Under the pieces are notes generated by a model. The model was not told the DNA's origin, searched no databases, and was given only the letters and a program-made list of their open reading frames with translations. Source: Corynebacterium cystitidis (GTDB lineage: Bacteria > Actinomycetota > Actinomycetes > Mycobacteriales > Mycobacteriaceae). Taken from it: a stretch of DNA of 64,000 nucleotides. The DNA lies in assembly GCF_900187295.1 (NCBI RefSeq), contig NZ_LT906473.1:2852001-2916000 (forward strand). The letters are read 5' to 3'. The stretch's first letter is position 1. Each line of letters opens with the position of its first letter. The position numbers and the translations under genes were made by a program. Shown here piece after piece: positions 46,355 through 54,353 of this stretch.

Positions 46355-47188
46355 ATGGATTTACGCACAGTCGATGGCCAATTTCTGGTACCCGCCACGC
46401 TTGACACAGTCCCCGACCACCCGGTGGAGTCGCAGGAAACCTTCTACCAGTGGGTGATCGGCCGCCTAAGAGCACTGCTGCGCTTCCAAAAAGTGGAGGT
46501 CACGGTGTATGGTGTTGAGCACGTGCCGACGGCCGGTGGCGGACTGTTCGCCATGAATCACACAGGCTACTACGACTTCATTTTCGGCGGAGTGCCCGGT
46601 TACCTCCGCGGGAAGCGGCTGGTGCGCTTCATGGCGAAGAAGGAAATCTTTGACAAGCCCGTGGTGGGCCACGCCATGCGCGCCATGCAGCACATCCCAG
46701 TGGACCGCTCCAACGGCCGATCAAGCGTTGATGAAGCTGTCCAGCGCATCAAGAAGGGCCAGCTGCTGGGCATTTTCCCCGAGTCGACGATTTCGCGGTC
46801 CTTCGAACTGGCAGATTTCAAAAATGGTGCGGCACGCATCGCCCAGCACGCCGATGCTCCTTTGATTCCCATGGTCATATGGGGTAGCCAACGGTTGTGG
46901 ACTAAGGGCCGCAAAAAAGAGTTGGGGCGTAACGGCTTCCCCGTGATTATTCGAGTGGGCGCCCCGATCGACACCTCCGGGGAGCCCGACGCGGTCGTCG
47001 ATAAGCTCAAAGCGTCGATGCAAGAGCTTCTCGACGAATCACGCGCCGAATACAACGAACGCTTCGGCCCCTTCGGAGACGGTGCCGACTGGCTGCCTGC
47101 ATCCATGGGTGGGTCTGCCCCCACCTTGGAAGAGGCCCGCGAGATTGACGCTAAACTTAAAGCGGAAAAGAAAAAGAGGAGAAAATAA
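46355..47188 (+). CDS. 1-acyl-glycerol-3-phosphate acyltransferase (PlsC-like)
   Basis: This 277-residue acyltransferase has the catalytic NHTGYYD block (HX4D), then RFMAKKEIFDKPVVGHAMRAM, IPVDRSNGRSSVDEA and FPESTISRSF (the EGT-like motif, here EST), and PLIPMVIWG. It probably acylates lysophosphatidate at the membrane surface. It belongs to the serS-plsC-HAD operon, separated from serS by one base and overlapping the next start as TAATG. The C-terminus is Lys-rich. Confidence 0.9.
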   Translation: MDLRTVDGQFLVPATLDTVPDHPVESQETFYQWVIGRLRALLRFQKVEVTVYGVEHVPTAGGGLFAMNHTGYYDFIFGGVPGYLRGKRLVRFMAKKEIFDKPVVGHAMRAMQHIPVDRSNGRSSVDEAVQRIKKGQLLGIFPESTISRSFELADFKNGAARIAQHADAPLIPMVIWGSQRLWTKGRKKELGRNGFPVIIRVGAPIDTSGEPDAVVDKLKASMQELLDESRAEYNERFGPFGDGADWLPASMGGSAPTLEEAREIDAKLKAEKKKRRK

Positions 47189-48003
47189 TGACACCGCGGC
47201 TGATCGTTAGTGATATTGACGGGACCTTTTTAGACTCACACGATCGAGTCAGCCCCCGCCTCCGTGACGCTGTGATGCGCGCCGTGCACGCGGGAACCGA
47301 GGTAGCGCTGGCCACAGGGAGGCCGCATCGCTGGATTTTCCCCGTGATTGATCAGCTGCCGATCCGCCCGGTGTGCGTGTGTTCGAACGGTGCGGTGCTG
47401 TATGACCCTGCGGACGACAAGATCCTGTCAGCGCACAGCCTCGACCCGGAAACCCTATCTACTGTAATGGCAGCGGCGACTGACGTGTTCGGCGACGACG
47501 TTGCCTTCGGCGTGGAACGTGTGGGCCAATCCGCGTTCGACAGTGAGGAAGAATCGTTCCTGACCAGCCCCGGCTACACCACCGATTTGTGGACCGAGGG
47601 CCACGGGGTTGCACCGGTACACGAGCTGGCAGCCGAGCCCGCGGTCAAACTGATCATGCGCAACGTGGACATGACCTCGGCGGAGATGTTTGATGTGCTG
47701 GTACCACACGTGGATCCGGAGACGGCACATGTGACCTATTCCATGGATGACGGGCTTTTGGAGATCGCCGCGCCGGGTGTAAATAAGGCCACGGGCGTAT
47801 CGACGCTCGCAGCGATGCACGGGGTGGACCAGCAGGACGTGGCTGCCTTTGGGGACATGCCCAACGATATTGAGATGCTTGCCTGGGCCGGTACGGGTGT
47901 GGCCATGGCCAACGCCGCGCCGAGTGTGCAGGACGCGGCCGACATGGTGACCACCAGCAATGACGATTTCGGCGTGGCTTTGGTGTTGGAGAAGTGGTTT
48001 TAG
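47188..48003 (+). CDS. HAD-superfamily (Cof-type, IIB) hydrolase
   Basis: This 271-residue phosphatase has the four HAD motifs: nucleophile Asp in LIVSDIDGTFLDS, Thr/Ser region in EVALATGRPHRW, Lys in AVKLIMRN, and the acidic pair in AAFGDMPNDIEMLAWAG. A C2B cap occupies about residues 85-190. Substrates are usually small sugar phosphates or FMN, not predictable here. Translation is coupled to plsC. The accessory island begins right after this gene. Confidence 0.92.
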   Translation: MTPRLIVSDIDGTFLDSHDRVSPRLRDAVMRAVHAGTEVALATGRPHRWIFPVIDQLPIRPVCVCSNGAVLYDPADDKILSAHSLDPETLSTVMAAATDVFGDDVAFGVERVGQSAFDSEEESFLTSPGYTTDLWTEGHGVAPVHELAAEPAVKLIMRNVDMTSAEMFDVLVPHVDPETAHVTYSMDDGLLEIAAPGVNKATGVSTLAAMHGVDQQDVAAFGDMPNDIEMLAWAGTGVAMANAAPSVQDAADMVTTSNDDFGVALVLEKWF

Positions 48004-48043
48004 CGCGGGGCGTGCTGGGAGGGCCTGGTGAAAGTTCGACTCT

Positions 48044-48131
48044 CACTTCGAAAGTGTCACTCATTTTCTCAATGAGCGTTTGCAATGAGGGTTGCTCATT
48101 ACAAATCAGCTGGTCATAGAGTTTGTAATGA
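48044..48131 (+). repeat. 88-bp direct repeat, copy 1 (promoter copy of the AlbA_2 gene)
   Basis: This copy matches 49864-49951 at 86 of 88 positions. It starts CACTTCGAAAGTG and ends TTTGTAATGA. It contains several AATGAG/CTCATT words and a long-armed dyad, TCATTACAAA (48096-48105) and TTTGTAATGA (48122-48131). The right arm overlaps the -35 region of the next gene, whose -10 is TATGCT at 48135-48140. Confidence 0.9.
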
Positions 48132-48146
48132 TGCTATGCTGTGAGC

Positions 48147-49853
48147 ATGACGTGGGATTCTTTCAGGCTCTCTGAGACTCTGGCACAGCTGCGCGCATTC
48201 GGTGATGACACCACACTCGTTGAGTGCAAAACGGCCAAGGGAGGTATTCCTGCGGATATTGGTGAAACTCTATGCGCTTTCGCCAATATGCCTCAGACTG
48301 GGTCCATCCTTCTCGGGGTTAGTGAATCCTTAGGCTTCGTTGTTACTGGTGTTGACGATCCTTCACAGATGGAGAAATCCGTTGTCAATGTAAATCGCAA
48401 CTCGGTGGATCCGGCACCACAGTTGCACATTTCGCACCTCGCTGTCGACGGCAAAGCTGTCGTTGCTATCGATGTTATGCCTCTCCTGCCACAGGAGAAG
48501 CCTGCCCGCTATCAGAAGAATGCTTATCTGAGGCAAGCAGATGGCGATTATGTCATGAATTCCAATGATCTGCGGATGCTGAGTATTTCGGCCCTGAACG
48601 AGCCTGAGCGGGTTGACTACGACTTTGCCCCACTCCCCAGCACTGGCATCGAACTTCTTGACCAGTCAGCCCTGGAGGAATACTTAAAAACGATCCGTTC
48701 GTCACGATCCCGCCTTGCGAACATTTCGGATCACCAACAGTTGTTGCAAATGACCAACGTGTGCGACACGAACGGAAACCTTCGCTTGGGAGGCCTCTAT
48801 GCGTTGGGATATCTTCCACAGGCTTTTGATCCTGCTCTTGGTGCAACAGCTGCGGTTCGGCTCACCCGTGATGGGAGAAAAGGAAGAAACCAGAACCTTG
48901 TCGAGTTGGAAGGCCCCTTGCCTGCCATGCTCGAAGCAGGGATGGCCTGGGTGCAGCAGAATACGACTATTACCAGTAGATATAACGATCACGGCCACCT
49001 CGTCGACACGCCCGAGTTCCCTCCCTCCGCAATTCGTGAAGTACTAGCTAATGCTTTGGTGCACAGGGATCTGGGTCCGTCACTCGAGGTGGGCAAGAAG
49101 GTGGAGATTCGGGTCACTGAGCGGTCTCTGGTGGTGTCGAACCCGGGCGGACTTCGCGGGGTGACGAGGGATCAACTCCTAAGCTCGTCTCTGACGAAAG
49201 CTCCGGTAAATAAGCGGCTCTATGAAATTGCTCGGTACCTGCGCATGCCCGACGGCCAACGTGTCATCGAGGGTGAAGGGGGCGGGATCCAAGAGATCTT
49301 GACTGTTACCCGCGAGGCGCGTTTGCCTGAGCCGCGGTTTATCGATACCGGCGTTGAATTCAAAGTCATCTTTCCCCGCGGTTCACGTTTTAGCGAAGAG
49401 GACGAGGCCTGGCTTTCGTCACTCTCTGACTCGCTGACCCCTACCGAAGAAGACCTACTGGTGACGTTGCGCACTAGCGGACCTATGTCGATCGGCCGCC
49501 TTGGACTGCGGTATGTGCCCATGAGTCAGAATGCTTGCGTGGCCATGGTGGACAAGCTGGAATCCCTCGGGGTGGTCTCGCTTGTCGACGACATCGTTGC
49601 GCTGGCCGATGGGGCAACAGGCGACCACCCTTCCATCCAGGACCTCTCTTCCTTGGGGGTCAATGTGCCGGCGCTCTTCGAAGCCTTGTCCAGTTTGGGT
49701 GATTCCACGGTTCACCAGTTATCCGAATACACCGGGCTGTCTGTTGGTCAAGTCCGATACGCCCTTGACCCCCTCATCACGCAGGGCTATGCCAAAATGA
49801 ATGGTGGCCAGGGGTCACGTCGGACCACATATAGCCTGACTACCAGAGTATGA
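48147..49853 (+). CDS. AlbA_2/Schlafen-type ATP-binding protein with C-terminal wHTH
   Basis: This 568-residue protein has an N-terminal AlbA_2 (Schlafen) domain (TLVECKTAKGGIPADIGETLCAFANM ... ILLGVSE), a central region with a GHKL/HATPase-like domain (PPSAIREVLANALVHRDLG, VSNPGGLRG, VIEGEGGGI), and a C-terminal winged helix (STVHQLSEYTGLSVGQVRYAL). Such proteins are often annotated as RecG-like or transcription regulators and occur in defence-rich regions. ATG 48147 is 6 nt after TATGCT, so it is leaderless. The 88-bp repeat with dyads covers its promoter, which suggests self-control through the C-terminal HTH. Two decayed relatives lie at 49953 and 58054. Confidence 0.82.
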   Translation: MTWDSFRLSETLAQLRAFGDDTTLVECKTAKGGIPADIGETLCAFANMPQTGSILLGVSESLGFVVTGVDDPSQMEKSVVNVNRNSVDPAPQLHISHLAVDGKAVVAIDVMPLLPQEKPARYQKNAYLRQADGDYVMNSNDLRMLSISALNEPERVDYDFAPLPSTGIELLDQSALEEYLKTIRSSRSRLANISDHQQLLQMTNVCDTNGNLRLGGLYALGYLPQAFDPALGATAAVRLTRDGRKGRNQNLVELEGPLPAMLEAGMAWVQQNTTITSRYNDHGHLVDTPEFPPSAIREVLANALVHRDLGPSLEVGKKVEIRVTERSLVVSNPGGLRGVTRDQLLSSSLTKAPVNKRLYEIARYLRMPDGQRVIEGEGGGIQEILTVTREARLPEPRFIDTGVEFKVIFPRGSRFSEEDEAWLSSLSDSLTPTEEDLLVTLRTSGPMSIGRLGLRYVPMSQNACVAMVDKLESLGVVSLVDDIVALADGATGDHPSIQDLSSLGVNVPALFEALSSLGDSTVHQLSEYTGLSVGQVRYALDPLITQGYAKMNGGQGSRRTTYSLTTRV

Positions 49854-49863
49854 CTCTCACTCC

Positions 49864-49951
49864 CACTTCGAAAGTGTCACTCATTTTCTCAATGAGCGTT
49901 TGCAATGAGGATTTCTCATTACAAATCAGCTGGTCATAGAGTTTGTAATGA
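49864..49951 (+). repeat. 88-bp direct repeat, copy 2
   Basis: This near-identical copy of 48044-48131 begins 11 nt after the stop of the AlbA_2 gene, so the gene is bracketed by direct repeats. It keeps the dyad TCATTACAAA/TTTGTAATGA. It is followed by a decayed start of a second AlbA_2-like gene, which suggests a tandem duplication of promoter plus gene followed by deletion. Confidence 0.9.
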
Positions 49952-49952
49952 G

Positions 49953-50030
49953 GCTGAATGGGAATTCTCTCACTCTGAAACTACAAACGCTACGTCATCA
50001 GCGGCGCCCGTGAAGGTCAGATCGATGAAG
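49953..50030 (+). pseudogene. Relic of a second AlbA_2-type gene start
   Basis: Directly after the second 88-bp repeat, the frame reads EWEFSHSETTNA, which parallels TWDSFRLSETLA at the N-terminus of the intact AlbA_2 gene at the same distance from the first repeat. Beyond about 50030 the similarity ends and no AlbA_2 core is left. The match is short. Confidence 0.4.
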
Positions 50031-50102
50031 GACTTATCGGCGCTGACACAGCACACTTCATTCTCCTGTTGCCCTGTTCCTAGATCGGCTATAACCTGGT
50101 AG

Positions 50103-50273
50103 GTGTCAAATCCATCGGGGGATCAGTGTGAAAATCATTTATGTAACTGGCGTGCCCACCTTTCGGGAGTACAAGGAATCGACGAATGGGTAGAAGACGC
50201 GTTGGAAGGGGGCTACTACGGCGAGGCTGACAATCTCCCCGACTACGGCTACACAGGCAAGGAGAAATTATGA
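50103..50273 (+). CDS. Small acidic protein of unknown function (56 residues)
   Basis: This uninterrupted short ORF starts at GTG 50103 and ends with TGA overlapping the next gene's ATG (ATGA at 50270-50273). The -10 element TATAAC (50090-50095) is exactly 7 nt before the GTG, the leaderless spacing seen at several other starts here. The protein has three Cys/His near the N-terminus (QCENHLCNW) and an acidic, Tyr-rich C-terminal half (WVEDALEGGYYGEADNLPDYG). I recognise no family. Coupling to a membrane protein suggests a two-gene unit. Confidence 0.55.
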   Translation: MSNPSGDQCENHLCNWRAHLSGVQGIDEWVEDALEGGYYGEADNLPDYGYTGKEKL

Positions 50274-50947
50274 GGACTCAGAACGCGCTGTGGTCCATTG
50301 CCGAGGCGGCTATTGTTGCGGTCTGCCTAGCCATTATGCACGGAGCAATCGCGGGTACCTTCCCTGGTTGGAAGTTATTTTTTGTCGTGCTCGTTATCAC
50401 TATGGTGCTGTGGGTCGGCATCAAACACATTTACCGATCCGTGAACCGGCCCGTGCCTTGGCTGGGTTTCATGCACCCCGAGGTAACCCGAATTGACGGG
50501 GGAGTGGAATGGGTCGACCGGGCAGTACGCCCCCTCATTCTCCGCATCCTCAGTACAGCCCTCGTACTACTGCTGTGTGTAGCCTTCGCTGCTGGTTTTG
50601 CTGGTTGGGCACACCGGCCCGGACCTGTCATCGCCTTTTTCGTCATGGCCGTGTGGATGCTCCCCCGCTTCTGGGGGAAAGCGCCTGCCACGACCCACGT
50701 GCGAGTAACAAACAAGGCGTTAGAGGTAAATCGGTGGCGTGGTAAGGGGCGTCGACAAGCTTCATCAACTGGGCCTGTGCACTATGAGTGGGTGATAGAA
50801 CGGCCCGGGTTCGCGCTGGAAGTTGTTAAACTCCGCGCGTACGGAAACATCGCCACCGATAACACGACAAGCGACCACCTCGATATTGACTTGCTGAACT
50901 TCACCAACGCCAATCGGAAAGATATCGCACGCGAGTTGATGGAGTGA
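50270..50947 (+). CDS. Hypothetical membrane protein
   Basis: This 225-residue protein has about four transmembrane segments: AEAAIVAVCLAIMHGAIAG, LFFVVLVITMVLWVGI, LILRILSTALVLLLCVAFAA and PVIAFFVMAVWMLP. A soluble C-terminal part of about 80 residues (VRVTNKALEVNRWRGKGRR ... ELME) resembles a PH-like beta sandwich, although I cannot confirm the fold. The start overlaps the stop of the 56-residue ORF. I do not recognise the family. Confidence 0.75.
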   Translation: MRTQNALWSIAEAAIVAVCLAIMHGAIAGTFPGWKLFFVVLVITMVLWVGIKHIYRSVNRPVPWLGFMHPEVTRIDGGVEWVDRAVRPLILRILSTALVLLLCVAFAAGFAGWAHRPGPVIAFFVMAVWMLPRFWGKAPATTHVRVTNKALEVNRWRGKGRRQASSTGPVHYEWVIERPGFALEVVKLRAYGNIATDNTTSDHLDIDLLNFTNANRKDIARELME

Positions 50948-50987
50948 GGCTGCTGGCGCTGGTGCATTGGTTCTAGCGCGGGAGGTT

Positions 50988-51029
50988 CTGGCAAATCTTC
51001 GAGCTAACCCCTGGCAAATCTTCGAGCTA
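50988..51029 (+). repeat. 23-bp-period direct repeats, set A (two units)
   Basis: CTGGCAAATCTTCGAGCTA occurs at 50988-51006 and again at 51011-51029, identical over 19 bp with a 23-bp period. The array is about 50 bp upstream of the broken AAA_14/DUF4143 gene. The same 23-bp spacing, with different words, occurs before the other two AAA_14 genes. Confidence 0.88.
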
Positions 51030-51077
51030 GCGTGTTGAACAGGTAGTATTGCGCCTACGCGAAAAATTGATTCTGAG

Positions 51078-52088
51078 GTGCCGCGCTATGGTGTCGCGGA
51101 AGCACGAGATGTGCTGAGATTTGCCCCACTTCTGGTGGTGCAGGGTGCGCGGCAAGTGGGGAAAACGACACTTCTGCGTCAGGTGTTTGATGGGAACGAG
51201 GCAGTTTTTACTAGTTTGGGCGATGCCGCAACGAGGGAAGCCGCGCTGACAGATCCGCGTGGTTTCGTCGAACAGGCCCCGCAGAAGACTTTGGTTATTG
51301 ATGAAGCCCAGCGTGTTCCTGAGCTTGCTTTGGCGTTCAAGTCCGCGATTGACACCCTCGCCGATCTGGACGGTAGGCAATTACAGGATCTTCTGACTTA
51401 TTGCGGTCACCAGGCGTGTCTGATTCTTTGGTGGGGAGAGCAGAGTCGTTGAGGGTGTTTCCTTTTAGCCAGGGTGAAATTATTCAGCGGACAATACCCG
51501 AGGATTGGGTGGCGTGGATCGTTTCCGGTGCACCGGGTCTGACTGACCTCGCCCCGCTTCACGCGGATGAGGTCCGTGAAACTGTTCTGAGAGGGGGTTA
51601 TCCGGAGCCGCTGAAGCGCGATTCACAACGCTCTATTGAACATTGGTTTTTGTCGTACGTGGAGAGGATTGCCACCCATGACGTGGCGGAGTTGGTCACA
51701 CGCAGTGAGTTCGCTTCGCACGTCCACACTTTATTGAGATTGTTGGCTTCGTGGGGCCAGTCTGAGCTGGTGAATGCGAAGGTTGCGCGTTCGGTCGGGG
51801 TGTCTGAAAGTGCCGTTTCTAGATTTTTCATTATCGTCAACGAGACGATGAGGTAGACATGGTCGTGGAATTGACTGAGGCCGCTTGATCCTCGTTGAAG
51901 TGAAAAGCGCGCGCGATGTTGATCATCGCTCGTGGAAGAATATTGAGAAGATGATGGCCCAGCATGGTGAGCGTGTGATCGCCGGGGTGGTGTTTTACCT
52001 TGGCGAGAGCCCGCACCGAATCGCTGTGGATAAAAGCTCGGTGTATCTGTTGCCGGTATCGACGTTGTGGCAGGTCCCCGCTGTTTAA
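51078..52088 (+). pseudogene. AAA_14/DUF4143 ATPase, broken
   Basis: This is a family of ATPases with a C-terminal nuclease-like domain. From GTG 51078 the first frame has Walker A (QGARQVGKTTLL) and Walker B (LVIDEAQRVPEL). Near 51395 the frame shifts and continues as SDSLVGRAESLRVFPFSQGEI through the DUF4143 winged-helix part (NAKVARSVGVSESAVSRF). After 51840 about 130 residues are missing. The end survives in pieces: DDEVDMVVELT and then LILVEVKSARDVDHRSW, which hold the Asp and ExK residues of a PD-(D/E)xK-like site. There are at least three lesions. It belongs to the same family as the genes at 61189 and 62740, but to the GARQVGKT subtype. Confidence 0.82.
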
Positions 52089-52195
52089 GGCTTCGCTTTT
52101 CGACGGCCTGGTGGAACTGCAGGGGCTGCCCTCCTCAAGATCAACCTCGCGCTATTGGGGGTGCTGCCCTTCGCGTTGCATCAAACCATTGCACG

Positions 52196-52217
52196 CTATA
52201 ACGGCACGCGTTATAGT
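52196..52217 (+). promoter_or_regulatory. higBA operator and leaderless promoter
   Basis: CTATAACG (52196-52203) and CGTTATAG (52209-52216) are perfect arms around GCACG. The right arm contains the -10 TATAGT (52212-52217), which is 7 nt from the GTG of higB. Binding of HigA here would cover the -10 element, the usual autorepression of this toxin-antitoxin type. Confidence 0.75.
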
Positions 52218-52224
52218 TGTCTTC

Positions 52225-52506
52225 GTGATCGAATCTTTCAGAGATAAACACACGGAAGATCTCTGGCTCAACCACCGATCAGCCAAAATCCCTTCGGAGA
52301 TCCTGCGCAAGGCCGTAAAACAACTCAAGATGTTGGATTTTGCCACCTCGTTGGACGACTTGAGAATCCCTCCCGGAAACAGGCTTGAAAAACTTACCGG
52401 TGACCGGAAAGGCCAACACAGTATCCGAATAAACCATCAATGGCGAGTGTGCTTCACCTGGATAGACGGCGCAGCCAGAAATGTAGAAATTGTTGACTAC
52501 CACTAG
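52225..52506 (+). CDS. higB: HigB-type (RelE superfamily) toxin
   Basis: This 93-residue mRNA interferase of the RelE/HigB plasmid-maintenance type acts on the ribosome. The family pattern LEKLTGDRKGQHSIRINHQWR and VCFTW is present, with the basic residues needed for RNA cleavage. The start is GTG 52225 (VIESFRDKHTEDLW), leaderless 7 nt after TATAGT. The longer ORF to 52000 is spurious. The toxin precedes the antitoxin, as in HigBA modules; the antitoxin starts 7 nt later. Confidence 0.92.
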   Translation: MIESFRDKHTEDLWLNHRSAKIPSEILRKAVKQLKMLDFATSLDDLRIPPGNRLEKLTGDRKGQHSIRINHQWRVCFTWIDGAARNVEIVDYH

Positions 52507-52513
52507 GAGTGTG

Positions 52514-52813
52514 ATGACGATGACTAATAATCGGATGATTTTTCACCCCGGCGAATTTCTTCAAGAGGATTTCTTGGAGCCACTAGGACTCTCCCAGAAT
52601 GCGCTTGCTCGAGCAATTAATGTGCCACCTCGCAGGATCAACGAGATCGTTCTAGGTAAGCGAGGTATCTCAGCAGATACCGCATTGCGTCTGGCACGTT
52701 TCTTCGGCAATAGCCCAGAGTTCTGGATGAATATGCAGAAAGATTACGAGCTTGAATCAGCGCGAGCTGCAGCCTCCGATCTCGATTCCATCGTCCCAAT
52801 GGAAGTAGCCTAG
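52514..52813 (+). CDS. higA: HigA-type antitoxin
   Basis: This 99-residue antitoxin has a Cro/CI-type helix-turn-helix. The HigA signature is clear: FHPGEFLQEDFLEPLGLSQNALARAINV, then PPRRINEIVLGKRGISADTALRLARFFG. It should bind HigB and repress the operon at the CTATAACG dyad. ATG 52514 has AGGAG upstream; another ATG two codons later is also possible. Confidence 0.92.
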   Translation: MTMTNNRMIFHPGEFLQEDFLEPLGLSQNALARAINVPPRRINEIVLGKRGISADTALRLARFFGNSPEFWMNMQKDYELESARAAASDLDSIVPMEVA

Positions 52814-52869
52814 CTCGCCCCTTACGTCGGCCATTGCTGCGCGCAGCCGGGAACTCCGGGCGGTTCATC

Positions 52870-53604
52870 CTACCGATCCGCGCGCCGCAGCCACCAGGCA
52901 CTCGCCAACAACCCAACCACTGCGAGCACACCTGACGCCACGAGATAACCGACAAGCACCACGGGGTCAGTACTCTCACCGGTGGTTGCGTAACCAGCAG
53001 CGAACATCACGCGTGAGACCAGTACCGGAGGCAAGAGGTAGTCAAAGATCTTGATATCAGCCGCCAATAGTACCGCCCCTGCCATCGACACCCCAGCAGC
53101 CACCACGATGGGCAGGGTGAAGTTCTTGGTCATCATGGACAGCCAGGATTGCCACACGGCGACGGCCGCACCAGGAATAATAGCCAGCAGAAGAATCATG
53201 GCTACATTCAGTGGCGGATGGCCCGGTACATTAAGCAAGAACCCGACCGCAAGGGCAAGCACGAAGAAGACCATCTGCATCGCTGTTACCAGCACTGTTA
53301 ATGCCCCAGCTTTAGCCACGACGATGCTGCCGCTATTGCGCGGACTGGTGAGCAGGAAAGCTAGATTGTTGTCTTTGTGCTCTCTGCGCCAAGTGGTGGC
53401 CGCCAGGATAGCAATACCCACATTCATGAACAGCATGCCGTAAAACAGGGTGGTCTGCCCGAGAAAGCTCTCCCAGCCCGGAGTCAGTACCCCAAGATTC
53501 ATCTGATAGTTGATGGAAGCAAGAAGAATGGAAAGACCAGGGATAAGGAGTAGGATAATCCCGAAATGGGAGCGACGGAATTTCAGCAATTCATTAGCGA
53601 GCAT
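52870..53604 (-). CDS. ABC-2 type permease, lantibiotic-immunity type (second)
   Basis: This 244-residue permease has six transmembrane helices (LLLIPGLSILLASINY, LTVLVTAMQMVFFVLALAVG, LLLAIIPGAAVAVWQSW and others). It resembles MutG/EpiG-like subunits of lantibiotic immunity or bacitracin-type exporters. It is the last gene of a five-gene minus-strand operon (kinase, regulator, ATPase, permease, permease), with its start overlapping the previous stop by one base. Confidence 0.85.
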   Translation of the reverse strand: MLANELLKFRRSHFGIILLLIPGLSILLASINYQMNLGVLTPGWESFLGQTTLFYGMLFMNVGIAILAATTWRREHKDNNLAFLLTSPRNSGSIVVAKAGALTVLVTAMQMVFFVLALAVGFLLNVPGHPPLNVAMILLLAIIPGAAVAVWQSWLSMMTKNFTLPIVVAAGVSMAGAVLLAADIKIFDYLLPPVLVSRVMFAAGYATTGESTDPVVLVGYLVASGVLAVVGLLASAWWLRRADR

Positions 53605-54353
53605 TAGATTTCCTTCCTGTTGATCCGGCGGCTGAGCACGGCCATGAACCCTAGCGCTAAGCCCAGGTAGCAGCCCCAGGCCAACCAGTTGGGGGTTACC
53701 GGGACGACACCGCCCTCAGCGAAGGTGTAAGGGGTGACCATGGCGAAGTAGCCGAATGGGTTAATGGCAGCCACCCACACCGGAGAGAGCATCGCAGCGT
53801 TGGCGAGCATCCCGCCGACTACTCCCAGTCCGAGAACAACAAGTTGGGATTCCACGAGTGTGGCGCAGCTGATGAACACTGCCCCGATGGCCAATGCGGT
53901 TCCATACAGCGCAAGGCAGGTCACAGCGATGGTCGCCAGATTCGGTGGCGGGGGCGCACCAACCAACACGGGTATAGCAACCAGCAGCGTCGCCTCGACT
54001 ACCTTGGCAAGCAAAGTCAGCGAGCCTAAGACGAAGAATTTGATACCCAACAGGTCCCCTGGAGGCGTGCCGACGATTGCATTAAGCCGCCACCCATGAG
54101 CAAGGTGTTCCAGATCCGCCAGGCGGGATGCGATGATTGCTAGTTGTAGCGGGGTGATCAGCGCGTAGATGACGATGTATCCGACGAGGTGGCCTGCCCA
54201 CATCTGCTCTGGTTCAGCAACAAAACTTGCAACCTGGTCGTCCCGGCCAAAGCCCATGGAACTCATCATGACAATCACCGCGCTCAACCCCAGGGTTAAA
54301 ACAAGTATCCGGGAGCGCTTCAGTTTGGCGTATTCAATCAGAAGTGTCCTCAT
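53604..54353 (-). CDS. ABC-2 type permease, lantibiotic-immunity type (first)
   Basis: This 249-residue, six-helix permease is related to MutE/EpiE-like subunits (LIEYAKLKRSRILVLTLGLS at the N-terminus, IVIYALITPLQLAIIASRL, then VVEATLLVAIPVLVG). The LK-R-S-rich start is typical of this permease family. It overlaps the ATPase gene by 4 bp and probably forms a heterodimeric channel with the next permease. Confidence 0.86.
   Translation of the reverse strand: MRTLLIEYAKLKRSRILVLTLGLSAVIVMMSSMGFGRDDQVASFVAEPEQMWAGHLVGYIVIYALITPLQLAIIASRLADLEHLAHGWRLNAIVGTPPGDLLGIKFFVLGSLTLLAKVVEATLLVAIPVLVGAPPPPNLATIAVTCLALYGTALAIGAVFISCATLVESQLVVLGLGVVGGMLANAAMLSPVWVAAINPFGYFAMVTPYTFAEGGVVPVTPNWLAWGCYLGLALGFMAVLSRRINRKEI

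Noticed and set aside
50128..50193. 21-codon ORF (VKIIYVTG) as a separate gene or a frameshifted gene
   Set aside because: A different frame is open from GTG 50103 to the next gene with a matching leaderless promoter, so no frameshift is needed.
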